Below are positions 22,954 to 33,666 of a DNA stretch of 64,000 nt, piece by piece. A program made the position numbers and the translations under genes. Below the pieces are notes generated by a model. The model was not told the DNA's origin. It searched no databases and saw only the letters and a list, made by a program, of their open reading frames with translations. Numbering within the stretch: position 1 is the first letter of the stretch; each line of letters starts with the position of its first letter. The DNA is from Astrothelium macrocarpum (Eukaryota; Ascomycota; Dothideomycetes; Trypetheliales; Trypetheliaceae), in NCBI GenBank assembly GCA_021030915.1, contig JAGEMR010000002.1, positions 248,001 through 312,000 of the forward strand. The letters run 5' to 3'.

Positions 22954-24484
22954 AATTCTCACATAAATCACGAATATCAATAACGATTGATTTCTTATCA
23001 GAAGGAATTTCTTATATAATGGATTATTGATGAAAATGATTATGGATTTTCTTTTAGCCATATTCGTTTTCGTAAAATGACTATCCGAATTGTTCATATT
23101 AATGGAGATGATAATCCAATTAATAAATGATGGATATCTAATTTCATCAAACGAAATCCAGATATTATTTTTATGATTAGACGAAAATTGGATATTAAAA
23201 AAATATAATACATATTAAAAGAACGAATTATCGCGTTTTTTATTTTTATAAAAAAAACGCGTAAACGGTTGAATATTTAATTAAAGAATATATGAAATAT
23301 GGACGAATAAAATATAAATTTAAATATTTATACAAATTTAATAATAATTATTCATTTATTTAAAAAATAAATTCATAAAAAAATATCATAAAATCGAAAA
23401 TTAATTATCGTTATTGAAATTATTAATTCATTTAATTAATATATTAATTCGTTCATTATATTTAAAAGAAAATATTTTTAAATAAATTGATTCATTTTAA
23501 ATAAATTATCTGATTAATATTATATTATTTTATTAAATGATTGAATATTAAATGAAATAGAATTTGATTGATTAACGCGTATTTTTAATCCATAAATATA
23601 TTCTGATAATAATGAATATAAAATATTAATTTTTAACGATTATAATAATCATATCAATATAAAATTCTTTTATATCTATAAAATTCAATTAAAAATCGAA
23701 TTGATATTTTTATTTTTTCATATATTTTATATTATTCAGTCATTAGATTTATATGATTTTGATTTTATCAAAATACGTTATCATAATCATATCAAAATTC
23801 TTATTCATTTAAATGATATTATTATTATTAAAAAAGATTGTTTCATTTATTATTATAATTTCGTATATCAAAAAGATTTTATCAAAATTAATATTAAAAT
23901 TGGATAAAAAATAACAGATTTAATATCATTGAATTTCGCTATTTTATATAATTTATCATTCATTTTCGATATATTTATTTCATTTTCCAAAAATATCATT
24001 CCTTTATAATATAAATATATTTATTCTGATTATTCGTCTATTTTTGAAATATTTCGGAATAAATAACAATTTCAAAACGTTATATATATAATTGGAAAAA
24101 TTACTGAAATGGATCGAAATGTATAATATTTATTTCATAAAATAGATAAGATATTAGAAGGAATAATTACAAAATATATAATATTAAAAAATAGAAATAA
24201 ATAATTTAAATCTCAATTAAAATAAATGATTAATAAATCAAAAATAAAAATTATCAAAATAGATATGAATGAAAAATTTACGAATATTAAAAAAATCAAA
24301 CGAATTATTAATAAAATTGTTATTGATAAAACAATTAAATCAATCAAATCAATTCCAAAATAAAAAAAAACATCTACGAATATTTCTACACAGCCTGTAT
24401 TTACTCATATATGTACATAATTCCAATCCTAGCTGTTATTATTGAGATAATTACAAATTAATTAATGAGATGACATGGTATTGT

Positions 24485-24527
24485 GTGGGCCATTACGGGG
24501 GGTGGGCCATTTCCGCATCACCCGACT
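24485..24527 (-). repeat. Right terminal inverted repeat (43 bp)
   Basis: Perfect reverse complement of the left repeat, followed by the TA duplication at 24528-24529. Confidence 0.97.
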
Positions 24528-24529
24528 TA

Positions 24530-25181
24530 ATCAAACAACCTCGTAATCAGTGATTCGATTGTTCGCTTCTTCGGTTTCTCTTTTCATCGCCCAACCAATC
24601 ACTCCATCAGGTGACAATCCTACAAGTGAACATTGACATCATTTTAATCGAGCTTGGGACCAGTTGGCCCCCAGCTAAAGAGCTAGCAGCGGCGCCGTCT
24701 TTACGGAACTTTGGACGGACGAGCCGAAAGAATTGGTGCATCATCTCCGACCAATTACAGGCTTTGCAAGCAACCTTAAACTGCCACTAGCAGGTATCAT
24801 AAAATATGTCACCTGCGATCGTGTGAAATAATTCGCCGTACGTTGTAGGGAGACCCTCAATAATAGCAGCAGAGAAAGTCTTGAAATTTATTTCTCAGCA
24901 GATCGATACCTGGTTTGAAATTGTTTCAAATAATCTGGGGTACCCTCTGGGAGGCTTCGACGAATTATATCTCTTGTAGTTGCGGGTGACATTTCTTATT
25001 GCAACGCCAAGATGTGTACTATTCAGAGTATAGGCCGTCCATCGCAGTTTGCGGAACCATGCAAAGACCTACTCAGCACAGTACATCATCAACATCCAAC
25101 GTAGTCTATAGCAATTCTATCACCCCCCCCCAAACCCTGGTCTCTGTACTCCCAGATTCAAGCCTTTCGCTTGTGCACTTT
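24530..25181. other. Gene-free flank between transposon and assembly gap
   Basis: Ordinary composition with no supported gene. It holds the second copy of the diverged repeat (24878-25012). Its last 61 bp (25121-25181) are a misplaced copy of the TAF10 gene, described separately. Confidence 0.6.
24878..25012 (+). repeat. Diverged dispersed repeat, copy 2
   Basis: Collinear with 6040-6165, including CTCTTGTAGTTGCGGGTGAC and the following TTATTGCA. Degenerate; element type unknown. Confidence 0.5.
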
Positions 25182-25218
25182 NNNNNNNNNNCCCCCCCCC
25201 CCCCCCCCCCCCCCCCCA

Positions 25219-25252
<34 letters not shown>
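25121..25252. other. Assembly gap with chimeric edge and homopolymers
   Basis: 25121-25181 repeats 37149-37207 of the TAF10 gene base for base apart from one extra C in the poly-C run (9 versus 8). It is followed by N at 25182-25191, 26 C (25192-25217), ACA and 33 A. The copied piece stops exactly at the gap. The simplest reading is that a poly-C tract attracted a wrong read or contig end, so the distance and possibly the linkage across the gap are unreliable. Confidence 0.9.
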
Positions 25253-25255
<3 letters not shown>

Positions 25256-25647
25256 ATCAATTACTATAAACTGAACTGTGTAAGATCCTCAGTGGTCGAC
25301 TTCGGTAGCCAACAAATCCAAATATCTAAATCGTCTTTATGTATGCACCCCCATTCGCGTGCTCTAGGGGCGAGTTAGACAATCGTTCTGGCCACATATT
25401 CATCACGCTTGCAAGTACATAATTCAACTGCTTCAATATCACGAGAAGATAGCGACAAAATCTATCCCATGACATTCATTCGACGTACGCCAGAGCAGCA
25501 GCTCCTCTCTCCCTCACTCAGCTAATCGAGGAGGAAGAGGGTTAAAAAAATTCGAGTAAAATAAAGCAAATGACCCCTATCGGCGCCCTTTTCCCCCCAA
25601 ACCGACAGCACCCTCCCCTAGATCCATCCATTCACACATCTCCTCAA

Positions 25648-27835
25648 TCACCGCCCCCTCTCACCCTCCCCTCCACTTGCATCCTCTCCGTCCCCCTCAT
25701 GATGCAGCGTAACGCTATTAAACTCCTCAAACGGATCCGCAACCACGCCATCCCCCCCAGGCGTCGCCAACCCGCTATCCAACGGCACGCCCTTGACGCC
25801 ACCCCAGCCACCAGCGTCCTTGAACTTGGGCGGCACGCCCAGATCGACGCTCTGGCTCTCCTTGACGGTGCGGAAGTTGACGGCGTCGGCGCCGCCGGCC
25901 GCGCGGCCCGGGTGCGGGATCATGGGCGGCTTGGCGTGGCGCAGCAGGGCCCAGGAGGTGGTGCGGAAGAAGGGGTGGAGTTTGACGTCGGCCGCGCCGG
26001 CGCGCGAGCCGAGCCGGCGGAGCTCGTCTTTGATGAGGAGTTTGCGGATGAGGGATTTGCAGAGGCTGAGGGAGGTGAATGGTTAGTACACTGCGAGAGA
26101 TGTGGGACTGCTGGGAAGGGAGGGGGAGGGGGGAGAAATAGACTTACTTGGATACTTGTGGGGAGCTACTGCCCTCGGGGAAGGGCACGTCGTCGCGGAG
26201 GATGTTGGCAAAGGTAGCGTTGCGGTTCTTGCCTTTGAAGGGGGTGGTGCCGAAGAGCATCTCGTAGATGAGGATGCCTAGTGTCCACCAGTCGACGGCG
26301 CTGGTGTGACCGCAGCCCTTGATAACCTCGGGTGCAATGTATTCTTCGGTGCCAACGAAAGAGTTGGTGCGGAAGTCGGCGATGCAGGATTTGGTGTCGA
26401 TGGTAGGGAGTGAGGTGGGTGTGGCGCCGCGGGAGGAGAGGATCATGGTGGGCACACCGCCGGGTTCGGATTGTTTGGAGAGATCAAAGTCGGAAAGCAT
26501 GATGTGACCGGATTGGTGGAGGAGAATGTCTAGGGTTCGTGGCGTTAGTGTGGATAATCACAGGGGTCAGTGCGGTATTGAATAGACTACTTACTCTCAG
26601 GCTTGAGATCGCGATATATGAAGCCCATCAAATGTAGGTACTCGAGAGCAGCGGTGACTTCTGCAGCATAAAACCGAGCAGCATCCTCGTCCACGCATTT
26701 GTTCGGCCGGGTCTGCAATGCCCGAAAGAATTCGCCACCACTGCAATATTCCATACATAGATAGAGATGGTCTTCGGACTGGAAAGAGTGGTATAATGTA
26801 ACGATGAATGGATGGTTGCTTGTGGCAAGGATTTCTTGTTCGGCGAGGGCGCGCTTAATCTTGTTCCTCTTGATCATCTCCTTTTTGCTTAGTACTAATA
26901 AAAGTTAGCACAGGGTCTTTTTCTCACTGCCATGATTTGTTTTCTAGCTCACCCTTCATAGCATATAATCTACTCGACTTCTTCTCTCGGACCAAATATA
27001 CCTTCCCAACATCACCCTTACCAATCAGCTTGATCTTATCAAAGCTGCCTGGTCCAACTTCGACGTTCCGCACTTTAATTGAATTGGAGCTGTACGTTCT
27101 TCGAAACGCTAGTGAATCGCGAGGAGCTGGAACTGTGAGGCCGTTGACTGGTGGGACAACCAAGTTGTTTGAAGGAGCGGTCTCGACCATGCTGAGCGTC
27201 GAGGTATTTCCATGTTGAACAATAGGTTCCTTGCCTAGTTCGGCCGTGGACGGTCTTTCGGGCTCCTTACCACCACTAAACATACCCTGAGCGTTCGGCG
27301 CGGATGCTACTCGTCGAAGCTTCCTTGCTATTTCTTCTTTTGGTGCGGTTGTGGCTTTGTCTGGTGGGGATCCATTGACAACGTCTGCTTTGGCCGCTCC
27401 AAGGGCAGAAGGTGTTTTTGGCGTATCCGGTGGTGAAGGCGGCACACTACCATCATTGTGATGTCTTATAGCGGGAGGTCCTTGATGTATGAAATAGGGG
27501 TTGGCGTGGGCGGTAGGTGACATGCCTTCGTCAAGAGGGTTGCCCTCGCTAGCAGTGGTATTTGTCCGATTGCGATTGATGTGAGGCAGAAATCTCGACT
27601 GTCGAAAGGCGGATTGCTTCTCTGGTCGTGGGCTATTTGTGCCATCGCTTTGTCTAGTATCCTTGCCATCTCTAGTGTCACTGCTGGAGTTGATTCGGAA
27701 GAAGTTTTTGATTTTCTGGGACACCTGGGTGTTGGAGCTGGTGACTTGTCTGTTGGTCAAAGGGATCCCAGTAAAGTGTCGTTTCTCGGAGGGCATGGCC
27801 GAGGTGGTCTGAGTGGAATGGAAAAGTTGCGTCAT
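25648..27835 (-). CDS. nrc-2: AGC-family protein kinase, NRC-2 / Fpk1 type
   Basis: Serine/threonine kinase; yeast Fpk1/Fpk2 activate the Dnf flippases, and Neurospora nrc-2 affects polar growth and conidiation. Exons 27835-26953, 26894-26595, 26529-26148 and 26065-25648 give 660 aa. The joins restore [25 protein letters not shown] and [14 protein letters not shown] disordered N-terminus of about 270 residues ([16 protein letters not shown]) precedes the kinase: glycine loop [12 protein letters not shown], catalytic YRDLKPEN, DFDLSK in place of DFG (known for this family), T-loop [14 protein letters not shown], and C-terminal [16 protein letters not shown]. The glycine loop has Asp where Gly is more usual. 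The 3' exon is strikingly GC-rich. The start could also be the internal MPSEKRHF. Confidence 0.94.
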
Positions 27836-29505
27836 TGGGAGGATGGTGAGGTAGAAGTCGAGAGGCGGATTTGTAATGGCTAAATCAGGTCAAGATGAGA
27901 CGCGGAGAAGCGAGCAGAGGCTGGCACCGGGGTACCAAAGCACACCCAGGAGAGAGGTGTGGCTAGCTGCTCAATTACGAGCTGTGGGCTGCCTCAACAA
28001 ATGCCTGACGTTGTGCTTGGGCACAAAGAGGTTCAAGTGTTCTGGTTTCGCCCTTCGGCCGAACAAGTTTAGGCCTCGGCAATGATGTACAATGAAGCAA
28101 GTGTAGAACGATGGTGAGTGTGAGAATTGGAGGAACAGACGAGGTCGGATGCCAGATCACAGAGCCATGTCCCAGTGGTGACGGTTTGCGAAGCGATTGT
28201 ACGGCGGGTGAGGTGGTGTTGTTGGAGAGAGGTCCGGCACACGTCAGAAGGGTGCTGATACGAGCGAGATGGGCAGGGCAAAGAATGAGGGGTGAGCGAT
28301 GGGTACGAGTGGTGGTGAGCAAGAGTCGAAGTTGGGCGCAGGAGGCTCTTAGAAATGATGGAGCGTAGTATTGATGGAATGGCTCTGTGTCTGTTCCTGC
28401 AACGACAAGCGGCCAGACGCAGCCACCGTTACCCCCAATCGGGAAGCCGGCATTGGCTTGGATGGTGGGGGAAACAGCTTGGACTGGCCAGCTCTCGTGG
28501 CATTGGTGGCATACAACTAGACCGTCCCTCTAGATTCCATTCTATATTGACTGTTTATCTTTTCCTTCAAACTCAAACCTCCTCGCGCTCTCGTTGCAGC
28601 GTGGCGCTTGACTCCGCTAGGACAAAAGGGCCACTGAACGGTCCCGCTTACGATCCTACCAGTGGCCAATTTTTTCCTCTGCATCGCTTTGGCTTCCACT
28701 ATCGTAGATAGACTTTGACTTGTTGTTTCCTAGTGCCATCTCGTGATTGCACAGCACGTGGATGGGCACATTTTACTTTGCCATCACGAAGGGGAGCATG
28801 ACGTTGGACTGTGCGCCTTGCGCATCGCCCCTGAGCGCTTCCTTAGCAATCCAACATTAGCCTTTCGGCTCGTAACGGAGTAATCGGCCTGCCCTAATCC
28901 CACGAGCGATACGATTTGCAATCGCGAGGCGGTGCAAGGGGCAATGTGGCGCCGTGGGGCATGCCTCAAATCTGCTCCACCAAGCATTTGTAGTGCCTAT
29001 GCTAATCAATCATTCAAAGTTACAGAGAAGTCAAACAAAGAAGAAAATGCCATGATAGCTATCAGCTACATCTTGCTTGAGCTACATCTGGTAAATTTGT
29101 CTGGTCTATCAATCATGCTGTTCAGCCGTATTTCCTGTCCCCAACCATATCCTCCTACACATGTTCGCGTAGACAATGCTGTGCTTTGCACTGCAATCCG
29201 TTGATGCTACTCCCATGATAGCCCAAGCTTTCCCGACAGCGGATAACTGCAAATACATTGCGTGCACTGCTGATACCTGTCACATCACCAGCAATTCAAA
29301 ATGATAAGCTGCTGAGCCGACAGACGAAAGAGTGGCAGAGGAACTTCAGAAAGCCCTCAAAAGGCCCAATGGCCAGACGGTATGGATACAATTGTTAGAA
29401 CAATGGTGCTTGCAGCATTCGACGAGCATATGGATATTTCACAAATCACCAGGTCATTGTCTTCTTCTGGAGCTGCTGTTTGTACACGTAAAATGTTCGG
29501 AGGTA
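27836..29505. other. Gene-free interval upstream of the kinase gene
   Basis: 1.67 kb of near-neutral composition. Frames of up to about 118 codons (28355-28711) have no recognisable domain. It should contain the kinase promoter and leader and the 3' UTR of the next gene; nothing more is seen. Confidence 0.55.
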
Positions 29506-32500
29506 TCAAGCATTGTACGCTCGATCCTTCTGGACTGGCTTTAGCTCATGAGCTTGTTCGGCTTTGGGACGAGACAAGAGACGTTTGAACTCTTCACGCC
29601 TCTTCTTCCGCTCTGGCGTCGAGTTTGGTCCACTGTCAGGACTGCCGGGATTTCCTTCATCTGCGTCAATCGTAGACTCAGTCTTCTTTACCCCGAGGTG
29701 GCTGGCGAGCCGGTCAAGCCGGCTCTTGGTTGGAGAGCGACTTGGCTTGGATGGCGAGGATTTGGGAGACCTTGCTTGCCAAGGCCCACATTTTGTGGGT
29801 GATCTACTGTTCTTCGGCGGAGGAGTTGGCACCCTCTCTGGATCGTAAGAAATTGGTTCGTTGGGCACTTCTCTGAGTACTGCCGTTTGACTCGCTTCCT
29901 CTCTCGCGCCGGAAAGCACTCGGTCAGAAGGACCATCATGTTGTGGCAGGCCCTGACTCCAATTATATGCCGCTCGTTGGTATCTATTGTTGACGGGTAA
30001 AGAGAGATTGCGGCTGCGATTCTCTCCAAGACTCCCACCTGGAGAAGTCGCGCCTTGACCAATTGAGGTGACGCGATTTGGAACAGTTACCATTGCTGAT
30101 TGAGGCTTGTCAGCCTTTTCGTTCCTTTGGAGGCTTTGAATCTGATTACCCGTATACTGGCGTGTCAAAGGAGCGCCAAATTGTGCTGGTGGAGCTCTGG
30201 TGTTTGCATGATCCGTCTCTTGCTTGTTCTGGCCGGCAATGGCAGAAGCCGAGTTTTCCTTCAGCTGGACTACCGGATTGTATTGCGTCTGGTCATGTGG
30301 TAAGTCATCTCCAGCGTCTCCAGAGACATCGTCTGCGGTCTGCGAATGACTAGTTTGAGAAGCAGCGCGCATGTCTGCAAACTGCTGCAATCCAGCAATG
30401 TACCCCTCCAAGACATCCCCAAACTCATCCTTTGCTAAAGGCAAACGATGCAAGCCCGCATGGTAGCCCTCACGATAGCCATCAGAAAAGCCCCTCGGTT
30501 TCAAATCTTCGTGATCTTCATCTGCTACTGCTCTAATGGTAGGAACGACTGTCGCGGTTCTTCGAGAAGCGGGCTCATCACGTCGGCTCTGATCATATAG
30601 TGGACCAGAAAAATGTGCTTTGGGGCTCATGTTGTTTTCTGTGCGATCAGGAATTGGATCACAAGCAGCATTCCAAGAAGACATCCGAAAATTATTGGGT
30701 GCAGGTGATGCTGGTGCTTCTGAACTACGACGGTCCACATGACGTGTCAACGGACCCGGCGATGGCCGGTTGGGCGTCACTGGAGGAGCCAAAAGTCCCG
30801 GGTCAGATGTCTCTCGCGAACGAATATTCTTCGTTGAATGTTCCAAAGGGTTGTTAGGAAAGAAATCTGCCGTTGAAACGCTGGACAAGCTCGGCTTGTG
30901 TGCAAGTTCACCACCCTTAGATGTACCACAAGCTATAGCGTTGTGGTCATCTCTCATATCGGTTGGCCAATTATAGTCTTTGCTCAGAATTTCTCTGGGA
31001 CTTGGAGATGACTCGGATTCGCGAAGAACTAAGGCTGGACCGTGAGCAGAGTCTTGAGCCTGGGGTTTCGGTTTGTAACTTGGACTAGTATGATCAGTAG
31101 GCTAACCAACCATGGTACAAAAAATTTACATACCTTGTTGGATCAAGCGAAGACTTTTGGCTGTGTACACCTTGTTGTGCGCTCTCTTGTGGGTTCTTGA
31201 TTGCAATTGCATGAGAACGTCGAGGCTCATGAGAAATCTGTGTCGATGCAGGAGATCTTCCGACGTGCTGCTCAATCGCACCCGCACAATCTAAAGAAGA
31301 TGAAGGTACAGTCGTGGCGTCGGCAGTCAGTCCTGGAGTTGAAGTCGAGAAATGCCTAAAGTTAACCGGGGGGCCATTCGGTGCCAGAGAAGATGCCGAA
31401 TACGTATCAGCCATTTCTGGCTGAAATTCCACTTGACTCTGAGGCACGTGACACTGTTGTGGAAGTTGAAAGTACTGCAAGTTGCCAAAAGTACCAGCAA
31501 CAGTAGGCGGTTGGTTAAGCATGGACATCTGTGGTGGTGCAAAAATTGAACGAGGTGCCTTTGGCAGTGTTTGACCGAAGGCTGGCTGGACCTTTTCAGG
31601 TGGAGTGATGGTAGGCTTGGATTCTTCGGATGCCTTCAACTTTTTCATACTCACTCGAATCTCATCGAGGCGATTCGTCAGGGAGACCTTGCGTGCGACC
31701 AGTGCAGTACGTTGAGCAGTATTCAACACACCTTGATGAATGACGCCGGCTTGATCTACATTCCTGTACTCTTCATTGAGCTTCGCTTGTTCTCGCTCGA
31801 GTGCCTGCATTTGCTGTCCTAATGTAAGCGTACCAGCATGTGGCACGAAGCTTGAAGAAGGTGTTACTGCCATTGAAGGTTGTGGTGCTGGCACAACGGC
31901 TGCTCCAGGTCCAGCACTCCAAGAGGAAGGAACCTGTGCAAAAGATTCGTTACTTGGGTAGCTTGGAAGGCCGCCATAGGGAATGGGCATCAGCGGCACG
32001 TACTGGCCGTCTGGCGTAAATCCGACAATGGAGCCAAAGGGAATCGTGGCACCCGTTGGCGTGGGTCTTCCCGGGATCACCGGCGTTGGGAGCACGGTGT
32101 GCGCATCGAAAGGATTGATATTTACAAAACCTTGCTTGTTAGGCTGACTAAATCCGAATCGTGGACTGCACAGAGGCGAGATATCGCTGGGGACAATCTT
32201 ACCACCGGCAGTAACGCGAAGTCCAGGCGGTGAACCATGCTCCTTCAAGAGTCGCTCGGCTTTGCCTCTCTTAATTGACGGAGTAGGCGAATATTTCACG
32301 TTGCCCAAACGCCCGTTTTGGAGTCTACCGAATGGAGGCGGTTCGTTGCGGGCATTTTCTTGCCTCAAGGAATTGCGTGATGCGAAAGAAGAGGAGTTTT
32401 TGAGTACATGTTCTGCTTCAAGTTCAGCTATCATCCAATCCAGCATCGACTTGCCCTTATTCTTCCTTTGCCAATACCACTGGAAGGAAGATGACCGCTT

Positions 32501-32855
32501 TGGGAGGCAACTCAAAATGTCTGGGTGTGACATCTTCGTGGTGCTTTTAAAGATACAGGGAAGGTCAGGTGCAAAGAAGGATGATGGGGGTATCTTTCTA
32601 GAAATCAAAGACGATTTCGAGAAGAAAGCTGTGACTCAGAAGTGCATTGAATGCAAGGTGAATGGTGTGAGAGCGGTCTCCTTGATGTGTTAAAGGGTAT
32701 TTTGGGGTTTGTTTGCCTTAATGCGCATTAATAGTGAAAAAAGATCACGCACCTTTGACAACATCTTCTTTGACCGCCTTTTCTAATGCAATAGTAGACT
32801 CAGATGCAGAGTTGCGGAGGCGGCGCAGCTCTGCAATTTCGTATGCAGGTGCCAT
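29506..32855 (-). CDS. Large disordered protein with possible eIF4E-binding N-terminus
   Basis: Unrecognised family. Proposed exons 32855-32753, 32628-31134 and 31084-29506 give 1058 aa. The 49-nt second intron (GTATGT..CTAG) is secure. The first (124 nt, GTGCGT..CACAG) is inferred because it joins a protein-like ATG exon in frame to the main frame, which otherwise has no ATG before 32533 (MSHPDIL). The N-terminus MAPAYEIAELRRLRNS has the YxxxxL core of eIF4E-binding motifs (4E-T, Eap1), although the next residue is Arg rather than hydrophobic. The rest is mostly Pro/Ser/Gln-rich. A helical segment (LGQQMQALEREQAKLNEEY...) lies near residue 320, and a compact DGYREGYHAGLHRLPLAKDE segment with a second GYIAGLQQF is near 770. 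The C-terminus is basic (SPERKKRREEFKRLLSRP). A role in mRNA control is only a guess. Confidence 0.75.
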
Positions 32856-33666
32856 TTGTCCAGATGAGCACCAAGATGACGATCGATTCTTACTCCAAAC
32901 TCGAATATTAGGCTGCAACGAGGAGGTATAATGGGCGAAGGAGCGTAATTTCGTGGATCTGCGGAGACAAGACATGGATCAGCATTAAACATTTTATACC
33001 ATGTTGTGCTAAAGCTTACGTCTGGTATTACAAGCTACTCTTGAGACCAAAAACGCCAATTATCAGGAGCGCTTTTTCGCACCGGCAAAAGAGAGACAAT
33101 GACGTGGGAAGCTGTGAACGCCTTGATAACGCCAGCGCAGGAAAATGAGCAGCAACTCTGGATGTGAAATGGAGTGTGAATGATTGTGACGGATTGTAAT
33201 GAAGTTGGGTGGAGGAGAAAGGATTGGAAGCCAAGAAGAGGATATCAACATGATGCATGACCGGGCCTTCCGTGCCTTCAAGCACTACAAGAAAAACAGT
33301 GGCAGTGTTCGCATATTGTTGCTTCCACGATATTTGAGAAAAGGCAAGACGGATTGAATGTCTAGAAGTGGGCAAGACGAGACGAGTGCATGGGGTGCTC
33401 ATGCCCCTTCCTACCTTGGATGCTATGAGCTATGAAGGGGAGCGCCCCTTCTAGGTTGAACCGCCGAAAATGAAATGAAAACTAAGCCGAAAGAATGCAG
33501 ATCACTCACTCTCGTCTGCTCAATTGTAGACCGCGCTGATTACGGTGGGTACTAGCTATACACAAAGTCTTCAGATCCCACCGTTCGCCGCACGCTATGC
33601 TCTCAAGCTAAAATGTGCAATGGTGTCGAAGAATACATGATAAACACATTACCTTTCGAAATATCC
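32856..33666. other. Interval between MRE11 3' end and the next gene
   Basis: 811 bp. A 124-codon ATG frame (33402-33028, -) is low in complexity cues and has no recognised domain; I do not call it. The interval otherwise holds the promoter of the downstream gene and the MRE11 3' UTR. Confidence 0.5.

Larger units (their letters stand above)
22707..24527. mobile_element. Fot1/pogo-type Tc1-mariner element, hypermutated interior
   Basis: 1821 bp bounded by TA (22705-22706 and 24528-24529). The terminal inverted repeats are 43 bp and perfectly complementary: 22707-22749 (AGTCGGGTGATGCGG...) and 24485-24527. Length, TIR size and TA duplication match Fot1-like elements. The left 245 bp keep ordinary composition and encode the start of a pogo-type transposase; from about 22960 to 24360 the sequence is extremely AT-rich. 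Transposase fragments remain in order: a CENP-B-like helix-turn-helix block (WISNFIKRNPDI at 23131) and a later block near 23735-23900 resembling the segment following HLLQPLDVGCF, both interrupted by stops. The element is dead for transposase but has intact ends. RIP-like mutation is the simplest cause. Confidence 0.93.

Noticed and set aside
23701..23907. 68-codon Ile/Lys/Asn-rich frame in the AT-rich block
   Set aside because: It is a mutated piece of the transposase C-terminal region, not an independent gene.
25192..25252. Poly-C plus poly-A tract as a genuine simple repeat or retroelement tail
   Set aside because: It abuts an N gap and a misplaced TAF10 fragment, so it is better explained as assembly artefact; its true length is unknown.
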